Origin: Drosophila persimilis
Taxonomy: Eukaryota; Arthropoda; Insecta; Diptera; Drosophilidae
Length of the DNA stretch: 64,000 bases
NCBI RefSeq assembly: GCF_003286085.1
Contig: NW_020825429.1
Location: forward strand, 1 to 64,000
Direction of reading: 5' to 3'
In this document: one piece after another, positions 1 to 9,308 of the stretch
Numbering within the stretch: position 1 is the stretch's first letter
Layout: each line of letters begins with the position of its first letter
Program-made: the position numbers and the translations under genes
Notes under the pieces: model-generated
Told to the model about the DNA's origin: nothing
Database searches by the model: none
What the model saw: the letters and a program-made list of their open reading frames with translations, nothing else

Positions 1-18
1 AAAAAGATCTCGAATGCG

Positions 19-534
19 ATGATTATTCATCTCGTCTTGAGCAGAGTCGATCCGGTGAGCAAAGAGAAATGGGAAGAACAGCTCGATAATAACAAACTGC
101 CACTTTGGACGGACTGTGAAAAGTTGCTTAATCGCAGACATCAGCATCTTTCGGCCGAAAATTCGTACAAACTAAAGCAGGAGCAGAAAGCTGTGCCAAG
201 CAAGCCGCATAATCGGAGCTCATTCGCGTGTTCCACCTCGAATACCAAAAACCAACAATGCAGCTACTGCAATGCGAAAGGCCATTTGTTGACAGATTGC
301 AGTCCATTTGGTCGGCTGGCAGTAATGCAAAGGTTCGAATTCGCAAAAACTGCATCCTTGTGCATCAATTGTCTGCAGCCAGGCCACTCTGTAGTACGAT
401 GCAAGGCTAAGAAGTGTCGAGTGTGTGTCTGGCGTTACCATCACCCCCAGAGAATTCTTCTCCTCCTCCCAATCAGAATCAACCTTCCACTTCGCATGCT
501 CTCCATGCGACAGCTATGGATAGAGTTATTCTGA
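19..534 (+). pseudogene. BEL-1 gag C-terminus with nucleocapsid zinc knuckles
   Basis: The reading frame is open from the window edge and encodes the C-terminal end of a BEL/Pao Gag. Early residues match the end of the DUF1759-type capsid region of BEL-2. They are followed by CX2CX4HX4C knuckles: one starting CSYCNAKGH near residue 81 and one starting CINCLQPGH near residue 115. The third Cys/His cluster, CRVCSRSHH in BEL-2, is damaged here by a small deletion near 425-440 that throws the frame off. Gag packages the element RNA in a cytoplasmic particle. The frame ends early and should run straight into the protease as in BEL-2. Confidence 0.85.
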
Positions 535-1628
535 CTACGTCGATCGTAAGCGTCCGAACAAATAATGGTGAACATGTTTAGGCCCGAGCTCTGCTTGACT
601 CGGGGTCTCAAACCAATTTTATAACTGAGGACTTAGCACAGCGCTTACAGATCCGTAGGGAGGAGTCGTGTATCAACTTGCTTGGTATTGGGGAAACCAA
701 TTCACAAGTCAAGAAAAAGATACACCCGGTGGTGAAGTCGCGAATTACTGGTAGTGAGTTTTCGGTTGATTCTGGATTTTAAGGTCCATTTCGGGGTATC
801 ACCCTGATCAAACACTTAAAGTGAGTGACTGGAAAATCCCGAAGAACTTACCACTTGCAGACCCATATTTCTTCAAGCCACAGAAGATAGATATGTTGAT
901 AGGTGCAGAAACATTTTTCGAACTTTTATCTGTTGGTCAGATTGGACAAGGTCCTGACTATCCAACTCTGCAGAAAACGCTTCTCGGCTGGATTGTGTCG
1001 GGCAGATACACTCCAAAGGTGACTGCCACCCAAGAAGCGAGGAATTGTTTGAGTTGTCGAGTCAGTGATACACATCGACAACACATTACAAAAGTTTTGG
1101 TCACTGGAAGAATTGCCGTCTTCTAAAAAGACTTTATCACCTGAACACAAGCTATGTGAAAAGCATTATAGAAGGACTACTCAGGTCGTGCCTTCAGGTC
1201 GGTTTGAAGTAAGACTGCCGTTCAAATCAGATCCCAGTATCTTAGGCAACTCCTTTGAAGTGGCTAAACGGCGGTTTTTATCGCTTGAAAAAAGATTGTC
1301 TCGTGACCCCGAGTTACAGAAAATGTACTTGGAGTTCATGGAAGAGTACCTCTCCTTGGGTCACATGTCTACCACAGACAACACAATCCCCAAAACTCCA
1401 CATTATTTCATTCCACATCAGTTTGTGTTGAGGCCCCAAAGCACGTCGACCAAGCGCCGCGTCGTTTTCGATGCGTCTTGTAAAACGACCTCTCAGGTGG
1501 CCTTGAACGACATATTGATGGTCGGTCCTACGATACAGGATGAGCTGTATTCGACATTGCTTCGATTCAGACTACACAGGTACGCCTTGACAGCCGATGT
1601 CAAGAAGAAGAACCGTCTGAGTCCTTGA
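535..1628 (+). pseudogene. BEL-1 protease and N-terminal RT, broken
   Basis: Spread over several frames. A Pao-type aspartic protease active site (ALLDSGSQTNF) lies at about 586-622 just after a TAG stop near 579-581, and a second stop occurs near 780. The part from 821 holds the LIGAE...LGWIVSG block typical of the DUF1758/Peptidase_A17 region of BEL elements. From 1065 another frame carries the RT N-terminus, with the RFEVRLPF and RVVFDAS motifs and the conserved SLNDILMVGP-like block. The frame stops at 1626-1628, where about 25 residues present in BEL-2 are deleted. It cannot make a working polyprotein. Confidence 0.8.
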
Positions 1629-2380
1629 GAATATACCAGCTCAACACCGTAACATATGGGACTGGACCAGCCCCATTTTTGGCTATTCGGTGTTTGAAGA
1701 GGTTGAGTGAGTCTGCAAAACTCTCATTCCCTAAAGCTGCTGAAGTTATTGACTCCGACTTCTATGTCGATGACATGTTGACTGGTGCTGGTTGCGTAGA
1801 GGAGTTAAAGACAATTAAGTCTGATGTGGCTCAGGTTATTCAAACCGCTGGGTTTGAATTGACTAAATGGTTTTCGAACTCACCTGAGGTCACCGCATCC
1901 GAGAGCACAATTAAACCGATAACGATCTCGGACTCAGAGTCAACTAAGGCGTTAGGAATATCGTGGCTGCCACACGAAGACGTCTTTAAGTTCCAAATTA
2001 ACACGTCAGTTATGGGTCTCCGAGCGACAAAACGGAGCATATTATCGGTGACATCAAAGCTGTTTGACCCCCTTGGCTTGTTAAGTCCTTTAGTAATTAA
2101 GGGAAAGATCCTAGGTCAGTTGGAGAAGATTACCATACCTCGATTTGTGCATACTGATCCCATGTCACCGATTCAAGTACATGCCTTTGCCGACGTATCC
2201 ATGAGAGCTTATGGAGCCTGCGTCTATATCCGTAGAAAGACTGCAGAAGGTTTGGAGGTCTCCTTGTTGACTGCAAAGTCGAAAGTAGCGCCACTCAAGA
2301 CGAAAACGCTCCCAAGGCTTGAGTTATGTGCCGCTCACCTTCTAGCACCGAATCAAATCACTGCTCAAGGTTCCAATTGA
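1625..2380 (+). pseudogene. BEL-1 reverse transcriptase palm and connection, with deletions
   Basis: The catalytic RT motif is FYVDDMLTG (YVDD box) near 1759-1785. It is followed by the conserved LLSPLVIKGKIL connection block near 2076-2112 and an RNase H start (HAFADVSMRAYGACVYI) near 2179-2230 that retains the first catalytic Asp. Relative to BEL-2, about 30 residues are missing after KGKIL, and the frame is broken again at about 2346-2380 before the second RNase H segment. Part of the enzyme core is therefore absent. Confidence 0.82.
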
Positions 2381-2384
2381 GAAA

Positions 2385-2837
2385 ATGATATTCTGGTCAG
2401 ATTCAGAAGTTACTCTTCATTGGATCAGATCCCACCCTTCGTCGTTGTCAACATTCGTTGCGAACCGAGTAGCGGAGATTCAAGAGTGGTCAAGTGAAGC
2501 TACGTGGCGGCATGTGCCAACACAACAGAACCCAGCAGACATAGTTTCGAGAGGTTGTGACGTAGAGGAAATCGTGCAGTCGATCTGGTTTGGTGGACCA
2601 GAGTTCTTAAAGTTTGAAGAAGAGAGCTGGTCCAGAAATCCACACTTCGAGCTTTCCGAAGAAGAGCTACAAATGGAAAGTCGGAAGAAATCGGTCGGAC
2701 TGACCGTCGCGGCCAAGCCAAATTATTTAGTGGATGTAATCGAGGGATACTCGTCACTCGTTTTCGTGTTCCGCTTCATCCGAAAATGCAAAGACAAAAG
2801 TCTCAAATTTGGAAAAATTCCGTCATCCGTAGAATAA
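2385..2837 (+). pseudogene. BEL-1 RNase H C-terminal part and pre-integrase linker
   Basis: The frame carries FWSDSEVTLHWIR, with the Asp of the RNase H active site, and HVPTQQNPADIVSRGC, the Asn/Ala/Asp block that ends RNase H in BEL/Pao elements. The acidic linker that follows lines up with BEL-2. A deletion near 2758 removes about ten residues and the frame then leaves the true one. Coding continues in the next frame at 2786. Confidence 0.8.
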
Positions 2838-4174
2838 CACAGAAAAATGAGTCTCAAGAAGATATTGAAAGGGTTCGTAAAGGCACCAAGTTAGACCCCA
2901 GTCTTCAGCGTTTGAATCCCTTCATCGATGAAGAGGCTGGGACATGGTGCACTTTTTCGTTGTTGCGAGTTGGGGGGCGACTAGTTAACGCTCCTATGTC
3001 ATATAATGCCAAGTTTCCCTTTTTATTGACAAAACGCTCGCAGTTTGTGCAGACATACGTTCGCTATCTGCATCAAACGAATTTTCATGCCGGCCCACGA
3101 GCACTCGTGAGTATCCTTAGACAGCGCATTTGGATAGTGAATGCTCAGGCGGTATGCAGGGCGACAGTTAGGTCGTGTATTCGTTGTTTTAAATGCAAGC
3201 CTCTACTCCAGACCCAAATGATGGGCAACTTACCCGCAGACCGGCTCCGTGCTCTCCGCCCATTTTCAGTATGTGGCGTTGATTTTTGTGGCCCAGTCTA
3301 TACGACTCTGAAAATTCGTGGAAGGCCCCCTTATAAGTCCTACATAGCGTTATTTGTCTGTTTTGCGTCCAAGGCGGTTCATTTAGAAATTGTCTCCGAT
3401 TTGACGACTAATTCCTTCTTGTTGGCATTCCAAAGGTTCGTCGGTCGTCGAGGATGTCCGCAACGCGTGAACTGCGACAACGCGACAAATTTCGTCGGAG
3501 CAAGTCGCCACTTCAGCGAACTGCGGAAGAAAATAGAAGCGGAAGCGGACGCGATACGCGAATTCGCGTCAAGAAGCGGGTGCGAGTTTGCCTTCATACC
3601 GCCTCGAGCACCGCACATGGGAGGACTTTGGGAGGCCGGTGTGAAGTCTGCCAAGGGCCTACTCCTACGGGCAGTCGGAAGCGCTCTCCTCACCAAAGAG
3701 GAGCTGGAGACCGTGCTGGTCGGGATCGAGGCGGTACTCAACTCGCGCCCGCTAGGACCCCTAAGCCCAGACCCAAGCAACGGAGACGTGCTGACTCCCG
3801 GGGACCTGCTGACAGGCGGGCCGCTCATCGCACCCCCAGCACCCAGGACCCCGGACCAGGAGGGTCTGAGCTGCTTAAAGCGATGGCGGCTTGTCTCGTC
3901 AGCCAGGCAAATGTTCTGGCAGCGATGGTCCAGGGAGTATGTGCTGGGATTGCAAATAAGATGCAAGTGGCACCAGGAGGAACTAAACATCAAGGAAGGC
4001 GACCTCGTAATCGTCGCTGAGGACAACCTGCCCCCTCAACAGTGGCTCCTCGGAAGGGTGGTCGGAACAACCGCCGGGCAGGACGGAAGGGTCAGAGTGG
4101 TCGACCTAAGGACGAGCAGCGGAGCCACGTTCAGGGGGATAATCCACAAGTTGGCGCTTCTGCCACTGGTTTGA
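2786..4174 (+). CDS. BEL-1 integrase with H2C2 zinc finger, DDE core and DUF5641 tail
   Basis: Open frame of 462 residues. The first 25 or so are out-of-frame sequence; true homology to BEL-2 starts at about residue 30 (ERVRKGTKLDPSLQRLNPF). An HX4H..CX2C zinc finger (HQTNFHAGP to CIRCFKC) is near residues 95-137. The DDE core has the first Asp in VDFCGPV, the second in NCDNATNF and the Glu in GLWEAGVKS. The end (RRWRLVSSARQMFWQRW to the native stop) is the DUF5641-type region of BEL/Pao polyproteins. Integrase inserts the cDNA into nuclear DNA. The frame lies downstream of broken parts, so translation as part of a polyprotein is unlikely. From 2978 on, this sequence is present four times in array 1. 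Confidence 0.88.
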   Translation: MQRQKSQIWKNSVIRRITQKNESQEDIERVRKGTKLDPSLQRLNPFIDEEAGTWCTFSLLRVGGRLVNAPMSYNAKFPFLLTKRSQFVQTYVRYLHQTNFHAGPRALVSILRQRIWIVNAQAVCRATVRSCIRCFKCKPLLQTQMMGNLPADRLRALRPFSVCGVDFCGPVYTTLKIRGRPPYKSYIALFVCFASKAVHLEIVSDLTTNSFLLAFQRFVGRRGCPQRVNCDNATNFVGASRHFSELRKKIEAEADAIREFASRSGCEFAFIPPRAPHMGGLWEAGVKSAKGLLLRAVGSALLTKEELETVLVGIEAVLNSRPLGPLSPDPSNGDVLTPGDLLTGGPLIAPPAPRTPDQEGLSCLKRWRLVSSARQMFWQRWSREYVLGLQIRCKWHQEELNIKEGDLVIVAEDNLPPQQWLLGRVVGTTAGQDGRVRVVDLRTSSGATFRGIIHKLALLPLV

Positions 4175-4201
4175 AGCCTTCCAGGCCTTCAACGGGGCCG
4201 G

Positions 4202-4509
4202 TGTAGCGCCATTTGGCCTATAATAATTGTTATTAGGATCGTATTTTATGAAGTCTTGTGTAAGTTAGGCTAGGGCAAATCGGGAGCGCAATAAAAGCTC
4301 GCTCTCTCGCCCTTGGCGAATTCGCCCCGCTTTGCCACCGTAGGTAAGATAGGCGAAAAACAAATTGTTTGAATATATGAAGAGAAGTCGAGAAAAATTT
4401 ATGAAAACGAACGCACGCACTCCTTTTTTTTCGTCGTCGTAAAATACAAATTTGCAGTTACCCAAGTATTTCGGTCTCTTTTATTTAGAAAAACTATTCT
4501 AAATTTTCA
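4202..4509 (+). repeat. BEL-1 3' LTR, array 1 unit 1
   Basis: A 308-bp LTR beginning TGTAGCGCC directly after the integrase end and a short G-rich stretch (ACGGGGCCGG), and ending in ATTTTCA. It shares the central block around GTAAGTTAGGCTAGGGCAAA and the CGCAATAAAAGC polyadenylation-type signal with both LTRs of BEL-2, which fixes its identity. As an LTR it can supply promoter and poly(A) functions. Confidence 0.9.
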
Positions 4510-5440
4510 GTATACTGAATTAATATATTAACATACTCTCGAGTACTTATGTATGCGGATGATGTTAAACTCTGTGTCCAGTACAAGGATATTTCATTTC
4601 ATTCTCGCTTGCAATCCGATCTTTCAGTCATGGTGGTGTGCAAACTTGTTACACCTTAATGCCTCGAAATGCAAAGTTATGACATTTCATCGTTCTTGCC
4701 CTTTGTTGGCTCCCTACACCCTATTTGGTGGTTCTCTTGAGAGAATTACCCTGTAGGATGATCTGGGCGTTATGTTAGACCCCAAGTTAAAGTTTTCCGA
4801 ACACATTTCTACCATGGTAGATAAGGCCATGGGCGTGCTTGGGTTTATAAAGAGGTGGTCAAAGGAATTTGGTGACCCCTATATAACAAAGACTCTCTAT
4901 ACCTCGCTTGTTCTTCCGATCCTGTGTATGGTGCCCTCAGTACAAAGTACACCAGGACCGTATAGAATCAGTACAGAAAAACTTTTTACTCTTTGATCTG
5001 CGGGGCCTTAACTGGGATGCGGGTGTATCTTACCATCTTACTCTAGTAGACTACTATTAGTAAACCTCCCATCCTTAGTTAACCGTAGAAAAATGCTTGG
5101 TGTGATATTTATTCACAACTTGATCAGGGGTGACATAGACAGCCCTGATCTGTTGAGCCGCATAAACTTCACGATTCCTATTAGAATGACTAGAAATTTT
5201 ATACCGTTGTTCCTTCCACTTTGTAGATCGAATTATTCCTTGCATTAACCGTTTAGGGTCTTATGCTCGGATTATAATTCCCTCTGCCATATTATATCCA
5301 ACACTAATTCTCTTCCTCTTATTAAATTACTAATCCTTACACACCTTTCTAGTAATTAGTCATTGTAGTGGTATTTGTATTTTGATTGCATGCTTAGTTT
5401 CTTAGTAAGTTTAGTGCTAATTTTCCTCGAATGTTAGTCT
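4510..5440 (+). pseudogene. Jockey/CR1-like LINE reverse transcriptase C-terminus, unit 1
   Basis: Starts right after the BEL-1 LTR. Frame fragments give the RT box MYADDVKLCVQ at about 4551-4580, then NASKCKVMTF, then a stop, then DDLGVMLDPKLKFSEHI and LGFIKRWSKEF, and the C-terminal block LPSLVNRRKMLGVIFIHNLI to INFTIPIRMTRNFIPLF. This is the usual end of a Jockey- or CR1-type non-LTR retrotransposon RT that lacks RNase H. At least four frame breaks make it dead. BEL-1 may have inserted into this LINE, but the upstream half is outside the window. The last 100 bp are probably 3' UTR. Confidence 0.75.
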
Positions 5441-5655
5441 AATAGCTATCTTTCTTGCATGTTCGCGTTCGGTTCGGATACGCACCGCGCGTCATGCGGC
5501 AGCGCCCCTCGGTCGGTTGGGCGGGAGGAGGGCTGCGTTTTGCCTGGGATCCGCGCGTAACAGCCTTCTGCTGGTTTCACACGGGCCACTTGACGGTGCA
5601 GTAACTGCATCGCCTCTTGAAAGATGTCATTGCATGTCAACGTCCAAGAGATTCC
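5441..5655. other. GC-rich segment of unknown origin, unit 1
   Basis: About 215 bp, markedly richer in G and C than its neighbours (CGGTCGGTTGGGCGGGAGGA and similar). It lies between the LINE end and the BEL-4 gag and is repeated at 8606-8820, 11773-11987 and 14938-15152. It is open on the minus strand in frame with the protease start of BEL-4, but the residues do not look like a BEL protease, which should show a DSGSQ motif here. I do not recognise it. One copy (8749-8750) differs by two adjacent bases. Confidence 0.5.
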
Positions 5656-6143
5656 TCCCCTTACTTTTATAAGTGCTGTGGCTAAGACCGCTTGTTCTTT
5701 TGTCAAGCAAGTGTTAACATTTTCCCCCTTTTCGTAGGGAATATGGAGCATCGTATAATGAGGTTTTTTACAAATCCCACATAAAATTTCAGAAAAGCAT
5801 TTCTCATACATATCGATTCGATTTAATTTAAATGTATTGACTCATTTATAGACTCCGAAAACCATTTAATATGTTTCGCTGAATCGTGATCTAGCATTGG
5901 TAAGTCTATTAATCGATTCAGCCGATCCGAAAAAATTGTTCGCTTATTTTCATACCGCTTGGTTAGCAATTCCCAAGCGGCATTATAATTCACCATGAGC
6001 TACCATACTCCGTGCCTCACCCTTTATCGCGATTTTCAAATAATTGAATTTTAGAGATGTACTCAGACTATCTCTGTTATAAATTAATTCACAAAATATT
6101 TGTGAAAAGCCGTCCCACACTTTTTCTTCCCCCGAGAATTTGG
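5655..6143 (-). pseudogene. BEL-4 gag/protease start, antisense, unit 1
   Basis: On the minus strand the frame shows a Cys/His block (CGICKKPHYTMLH) followed by EQAVLATALIKVRG. This is the join between the last nucleocapsid knuckle and the protease in BEL/Pao elements. Further upstream on the same strand (6143 down to about 5820) lie parts of a DUF1759-type capsid. It is a BEL/Pao family different from BEL-1/2. The copy is cut by the unit boundary at 6143. The GC-rich segment replaces the expected protease core. Confidence 0.75.
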
Positions 6144-7274
6144 CGACTAGTTAACGCTCCTATGTCATATAATGCCAAGTTTCCCTTTTTATTGACAAAA
6201 CGCTCGCAGTTTGTGAAGACATACGTTCGCTATCTGCATCAAACGAATTTTCATGCCGGCCCACGAGCACTCGTGAGTATCCTTAGACAGCGCATTTGGA
6301 TAGTGAATGCTCAGGCGGTATGCAGGGCGACAGTTAGGTCGTGTATTCGTTGTTTTAAATGCAAGCCTCTACTCCAGACCCAAATGATGGGCAACTTACC
6401 CGCAGACCGGCTCCGTGCTCTCCGCCCATTTTCAGTATGTGGCGTTGATTTTTGTGGCCCAGTCTATACGACTCTGAAAATTCGTGGAAGGCCCCCTTAT
6501 AAGTCCTACATAGCGTTATTTGTCTGTTTTGCGTCCAAGGCGGTTCATTTAGAAATTGTCTCCGATTTGACGACTAATTCCTTCTTGTTGGCATTCCAAA
6601 GGTTCGTCGGTCGTCGAGGATGTCCGCAACGCGTGAACTGCGACAACGCGACAAATTTCGTCGGAGCAAGTCGCCACTTCAGCGAACTGCGGAAGAAAAT
6701 AGAAGCGGAAGCGGACGCGATACGCGAATTCGCGTCAAGAAGCGGGTGCGAGTTTGCCTTCATACCGCCTCGAGCACCGCACATGGGAGGACTTTGGGAG
6801 GCCGGTGTGAAGTCTGCCAAGGGCCTACTCCTACGGGCAGTCGGAAGCGCTCTCCTCACCAAAGAGGAGCTGGAGACCGTGCTGGTCGGGATCGAGGCGG
6901 TACTCAACTCGCGCCCGCTAGGACCCCTAAGCCCAGACCCAAGCAACGGAGACGTGCTGACTCCCGGGGACCTGCTGACAGGCGGGCCGCTCATCGCACC
7001 CCCAGCACCCAGGACCCCGGACCAGGAGGGTCTGAGCTGCTTAAAGCGATGGCGGCTTGTCTCGTCAGCCAGGCAAATGTTCTGGCAGCGATGGTCCAGG
7101 GAGTATGTGCTGGGATTGCAAATAAGATGCAAGTGGCACCAGGAGGAACTAAACATCAAGGAAGGCGACCTCGTAATCGTCGCTGAGGACAACCTGCCCC
7201 CTCAACAGTGGCTCCTCGGAGGGTGGTCGGAACAACCGCCGGGCAGGACGGAAGGGTCAGAGTGGTCGACCTAA
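6057..7274 (+). CDS. Chimeric integrase ORF across the unit 1/2 junction
   Basis: A 405-residue frame starting with ATG inside BEL-4 antisense DNA. About 29 residues are new, then the duplication junction at 6143/6144 joins it in frame to the BEL-1 integrase (H2C2 finger, DDE core, most of DUF5641). A 1-bp deletion near 7221 shifts the last part, so it ends in GGWSEQPPGRTEGSEWST instead of the native tail. There is no evidence of expression. The nearest upstream LTR is at 4202-4509. Confidence 0.75.
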   Translation: MYSDYLCYKLIHKIFVKSRPTLFLPPRIWRLVNAPMSYNAKFPFLLTKRSQFVKTYVRYLHQTNFHAGPRALVSILRQRIWIVNAQAVCRATVRSCIRCFKCKPLLQTQMMGNLPADRLRALRPFSVCGVDFCGPVYTTLKIRGRPPYKSYIALFVCFASKAVHLEIVSDLTTNSFLLAFQRFVGRRGCPQRVNCDNATNFVGASRHFSELRKKIEAEADAIREFASRSGCEFAFIPPRAPHMGGLWEAGVKSAKGLLLRAVGSALLTKEELETVLVGIEAVLNSRPLGPLSPDPSNGDVLTPGDLLTGGPLIAPPAPRTPDQEGLSCLKRWRLVSSARQMFWQRWSREYVLGLQIRCKWHQEELNIKEGDLVIVAEDNLPPQQWLLGGWSEQPPGRTEGSEWST

Positions 7275-7366
7275 GGACGAGCAGCGGAGCCACGTTCAGG
7301 GGGATAATCCACAAGTTGGCGCTTCTGCCACTGGTTTGAAGCCTTCCAGGCCTTCAACGGGGCCGG

Positions 7367-7674
7367 TGTAGCGCCATTTGGCCTATAATAATTGTTATTA
7401 GGATCGTATTTTATGAAGTCTTGTGTAAGTTAGGCTAGGGCAAATCGGGAGCGCAATAAAAGCTCGCTCTCTCGCCCTTGGCGAATTCGCCCCGCTTTGC
7501 CACCGTAGGTAAGATAGGCGAAGAACAAATTGTTTGAATATATGAAGAGAAGTCGAGAAAAATTTATGAAAACGAACGCACGCACTCCTTTTTTTTCGTC
7601 GTCGTAAAATACAAATTTGCAGTTACCCAAGTATTTCGGTCTCTTTTATTTAGAAAAACTATTCTAAATTTTCA
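7367..7674 (+). repeat. BEL-1 LTR, array 1 unit 2
   Basis: 308 bp, same termini as the unit 1 LTR (TGTAGCGCC to ATTTTCA). It carries CGAAGAACAAATT where units 1 and 4 have CGAAAAACAAATT. Confidence 0.9.
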
Positions 7675-8605
7675 GTATACTGAATTAATATATTAACATA
7701 CTCTCGAGTACTTATGTATGCGGATGATGTTAAACTCTGTGTCCAGTACAAGGATATTTCATTTCATTCTCGCTTGCAATCCGATCTTTCAGTCATGGTG
7801 GTGTGCAAACTTGTTACACCTTAATGCCTCGAAATGCAAAGTTATGACATTTCATCGTTCTTGCCCTTTGTTGGCTCCCTACACCCTATTTGGTGGTTCT
7901 CTTGAGAGAATTACCCTGTAGGATGATCTGGGCGTTATGTTAGACCCCAAGTTAAAGTTTTCCGAACACATTTCTACCATGGTAGATAAGGCCATGGGCG
8001 TGCTTGGGTTTATAAAGAGGTGGTCAAAGGAATTTGGTGACCCCTATATAACAAAGACTCTCTATACCTCGCTTGTTCTTCCGATCCTGTGTATGGTGCC
8101 CTCAGTACAAAGTACACCAGGACCGTATAGAATCAGTACAGAAAAACTTTTTACTCTTTGATCTGCGGGGCCTTAACTGGGATGCGGGTGTATCTTACCA
8201 TCTTACTCTAGTAGACTACTATTAGTAAACCTCCCATCCTTAGTTAACCGTAGAAAAATGCTTGGTGTGATATTTATTCACAACTTGATCAGGGGTGACA
8301 TAGACAGCCCTGATCTGTTGAGCCGCATAAACTTCACGATTCCTATTAGAATGACTAGAAATTTTATACCGTTGTTCCTTCCACTTTGTAGATCGAATTA
8401 TTCCTTGCATTAACCGTTTAGGGTCTTATGCTCGGATTATAATTCCCTCTGCCATATTATATCCAACACTAATTCTCTTCCTCTTATTAAATTACTAATC
8501 CTTACACACCTTTCTAGTAATTAGTCATTGTAGTGGTATTTGTATTTTGATTGCATGCTTAGTTTCTTAGTAAGTTTAGTGCTAATTTTCCTCGAATGTT
8601 AGTCT
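7675..8605 (+). pseudogene. Jockey/CR1-like LINE RT end, unit 2
   Basis: Copy of the 4510-5440 fragment at offset 3165, with the same stops and frame breaks, so it was dead before it was duplicated. Confidence 0.75.
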
Positions 8606-8819
8606 AATAGCTATCTTTCTTGCATGTTCGCGTTCGGTTCGGATACGCACCGCGCGTCATGCGGCAGCGCCCCTCGGTCGGTTGGGCGGGAGGAGGGCTG
8701 CGTTTTGCCTGGGATCCGCGCGTAACAGCCTTCTGCTGGTTTCACACGAACCACTTGACGGTGCAGTAACTGCATCGCCTCTTGAAAGATGTCATTGCAT
8801 GTCAACGTCCAAGAGATTC

Positions 8820-9308
8820 CTCCCCTTACTTTTATAAGTGCTGTGGCTAAGACCGCTTGTTCTTTTGTCAAGCAAGTGTTAACATTTTCCCCCTTTTCGT
8901 AGGGAATATGGAGCATCGTATAATGAGGTTTTTTACAAATCCCACATAAAATTTCAGAAAAGCATTTCTCATACATATCGATTCGATTTAATTTAAATGT
9001 ATTGACTCATTTATAGACTCCGAAAACCATTTAATATGTTTCGCTGAATCGTGATCTAGCATTGGTAAGTCTATTAATCGATTCAGCCGATCCGAAAAAA
9101 TTGTTCGCTTATTTTCATACCGCTTGGTTAGCAATTCCCAAGCGGCATTATAATTCACCATGAGCTACCATACTCCGTGCCTCACCCTTTATCGCGATTT
9201 TCAAATAATTGAATTTTAGAGATGTACTCAGACTATCTCTGTTATAAATTAATTCACAAAATATTTGTGAAAAGCCGTCCCACACTTTTTCTTCCCCCGA
9301 GAATTTGG
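8820..9308 (-). pseudogene. BEL-4 gag fragment, antisense, unit 2
   Basis: Copy of 5655-6143. The adjoining GC-rich segment is at 8606-8820 and has the two-base variant ACGAACC in place of ACGGGCC. Confidence 0.72.

Larger units (their letters stand above)
1..4509 (+). mobile_element. BEL-1: decayed BEL/Pao LTR retrotransposon, 5' end outside window
   Basis: The order gag zinc knuckles, aspartic protease, RT, RNase H, H2C2 zinc finger, integrase core and DUF5641-type tail followed by an LTR is that of a BEL/Pao element. The protein is closely related along its whole length to BEL-2 (48783-55494), so both are one family. Compared with BEL-2, BEL-1 has lost several internal blocks: the RT segment near 1610-1622, the RT connection near 2112, part of RNase H near 2346-2385 and the linker near 2758. 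It also carries stops in the protease region. It is a dead copy apart from a long open integrase frame. Its integrase end and 3' LTR are the left part of the array 1 repeat unit. Confidence 0.93.

Noticed and set aside
3454..4020. 188-residue Arg-rich plus-strand frame in the integrase region.
   Set aside because: It is the integrase gene read one base out of frame; low-complexity Arg/Pro composition and exact coincidence with the real frame.
3379..4026. 215-residue open frame on the minus strand, repeated in all four array 1 units (also 6545, 9710 and 12877).
   Set aside because: It lies entirely antisense to the BEL integrase; the GC-rich codons of that gene keep the opposite strand open. 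No domain is recognisable.
4510..5440. Possible telomeric retrotransposon (HeT-A/TART) because of a Jockey-like RT end.
   Set aside because: The C-terminal blocks match ordinary Jockey/CR1-type LINEs and there is no head-to-tail LINE array with telomeric 3' UTRs.
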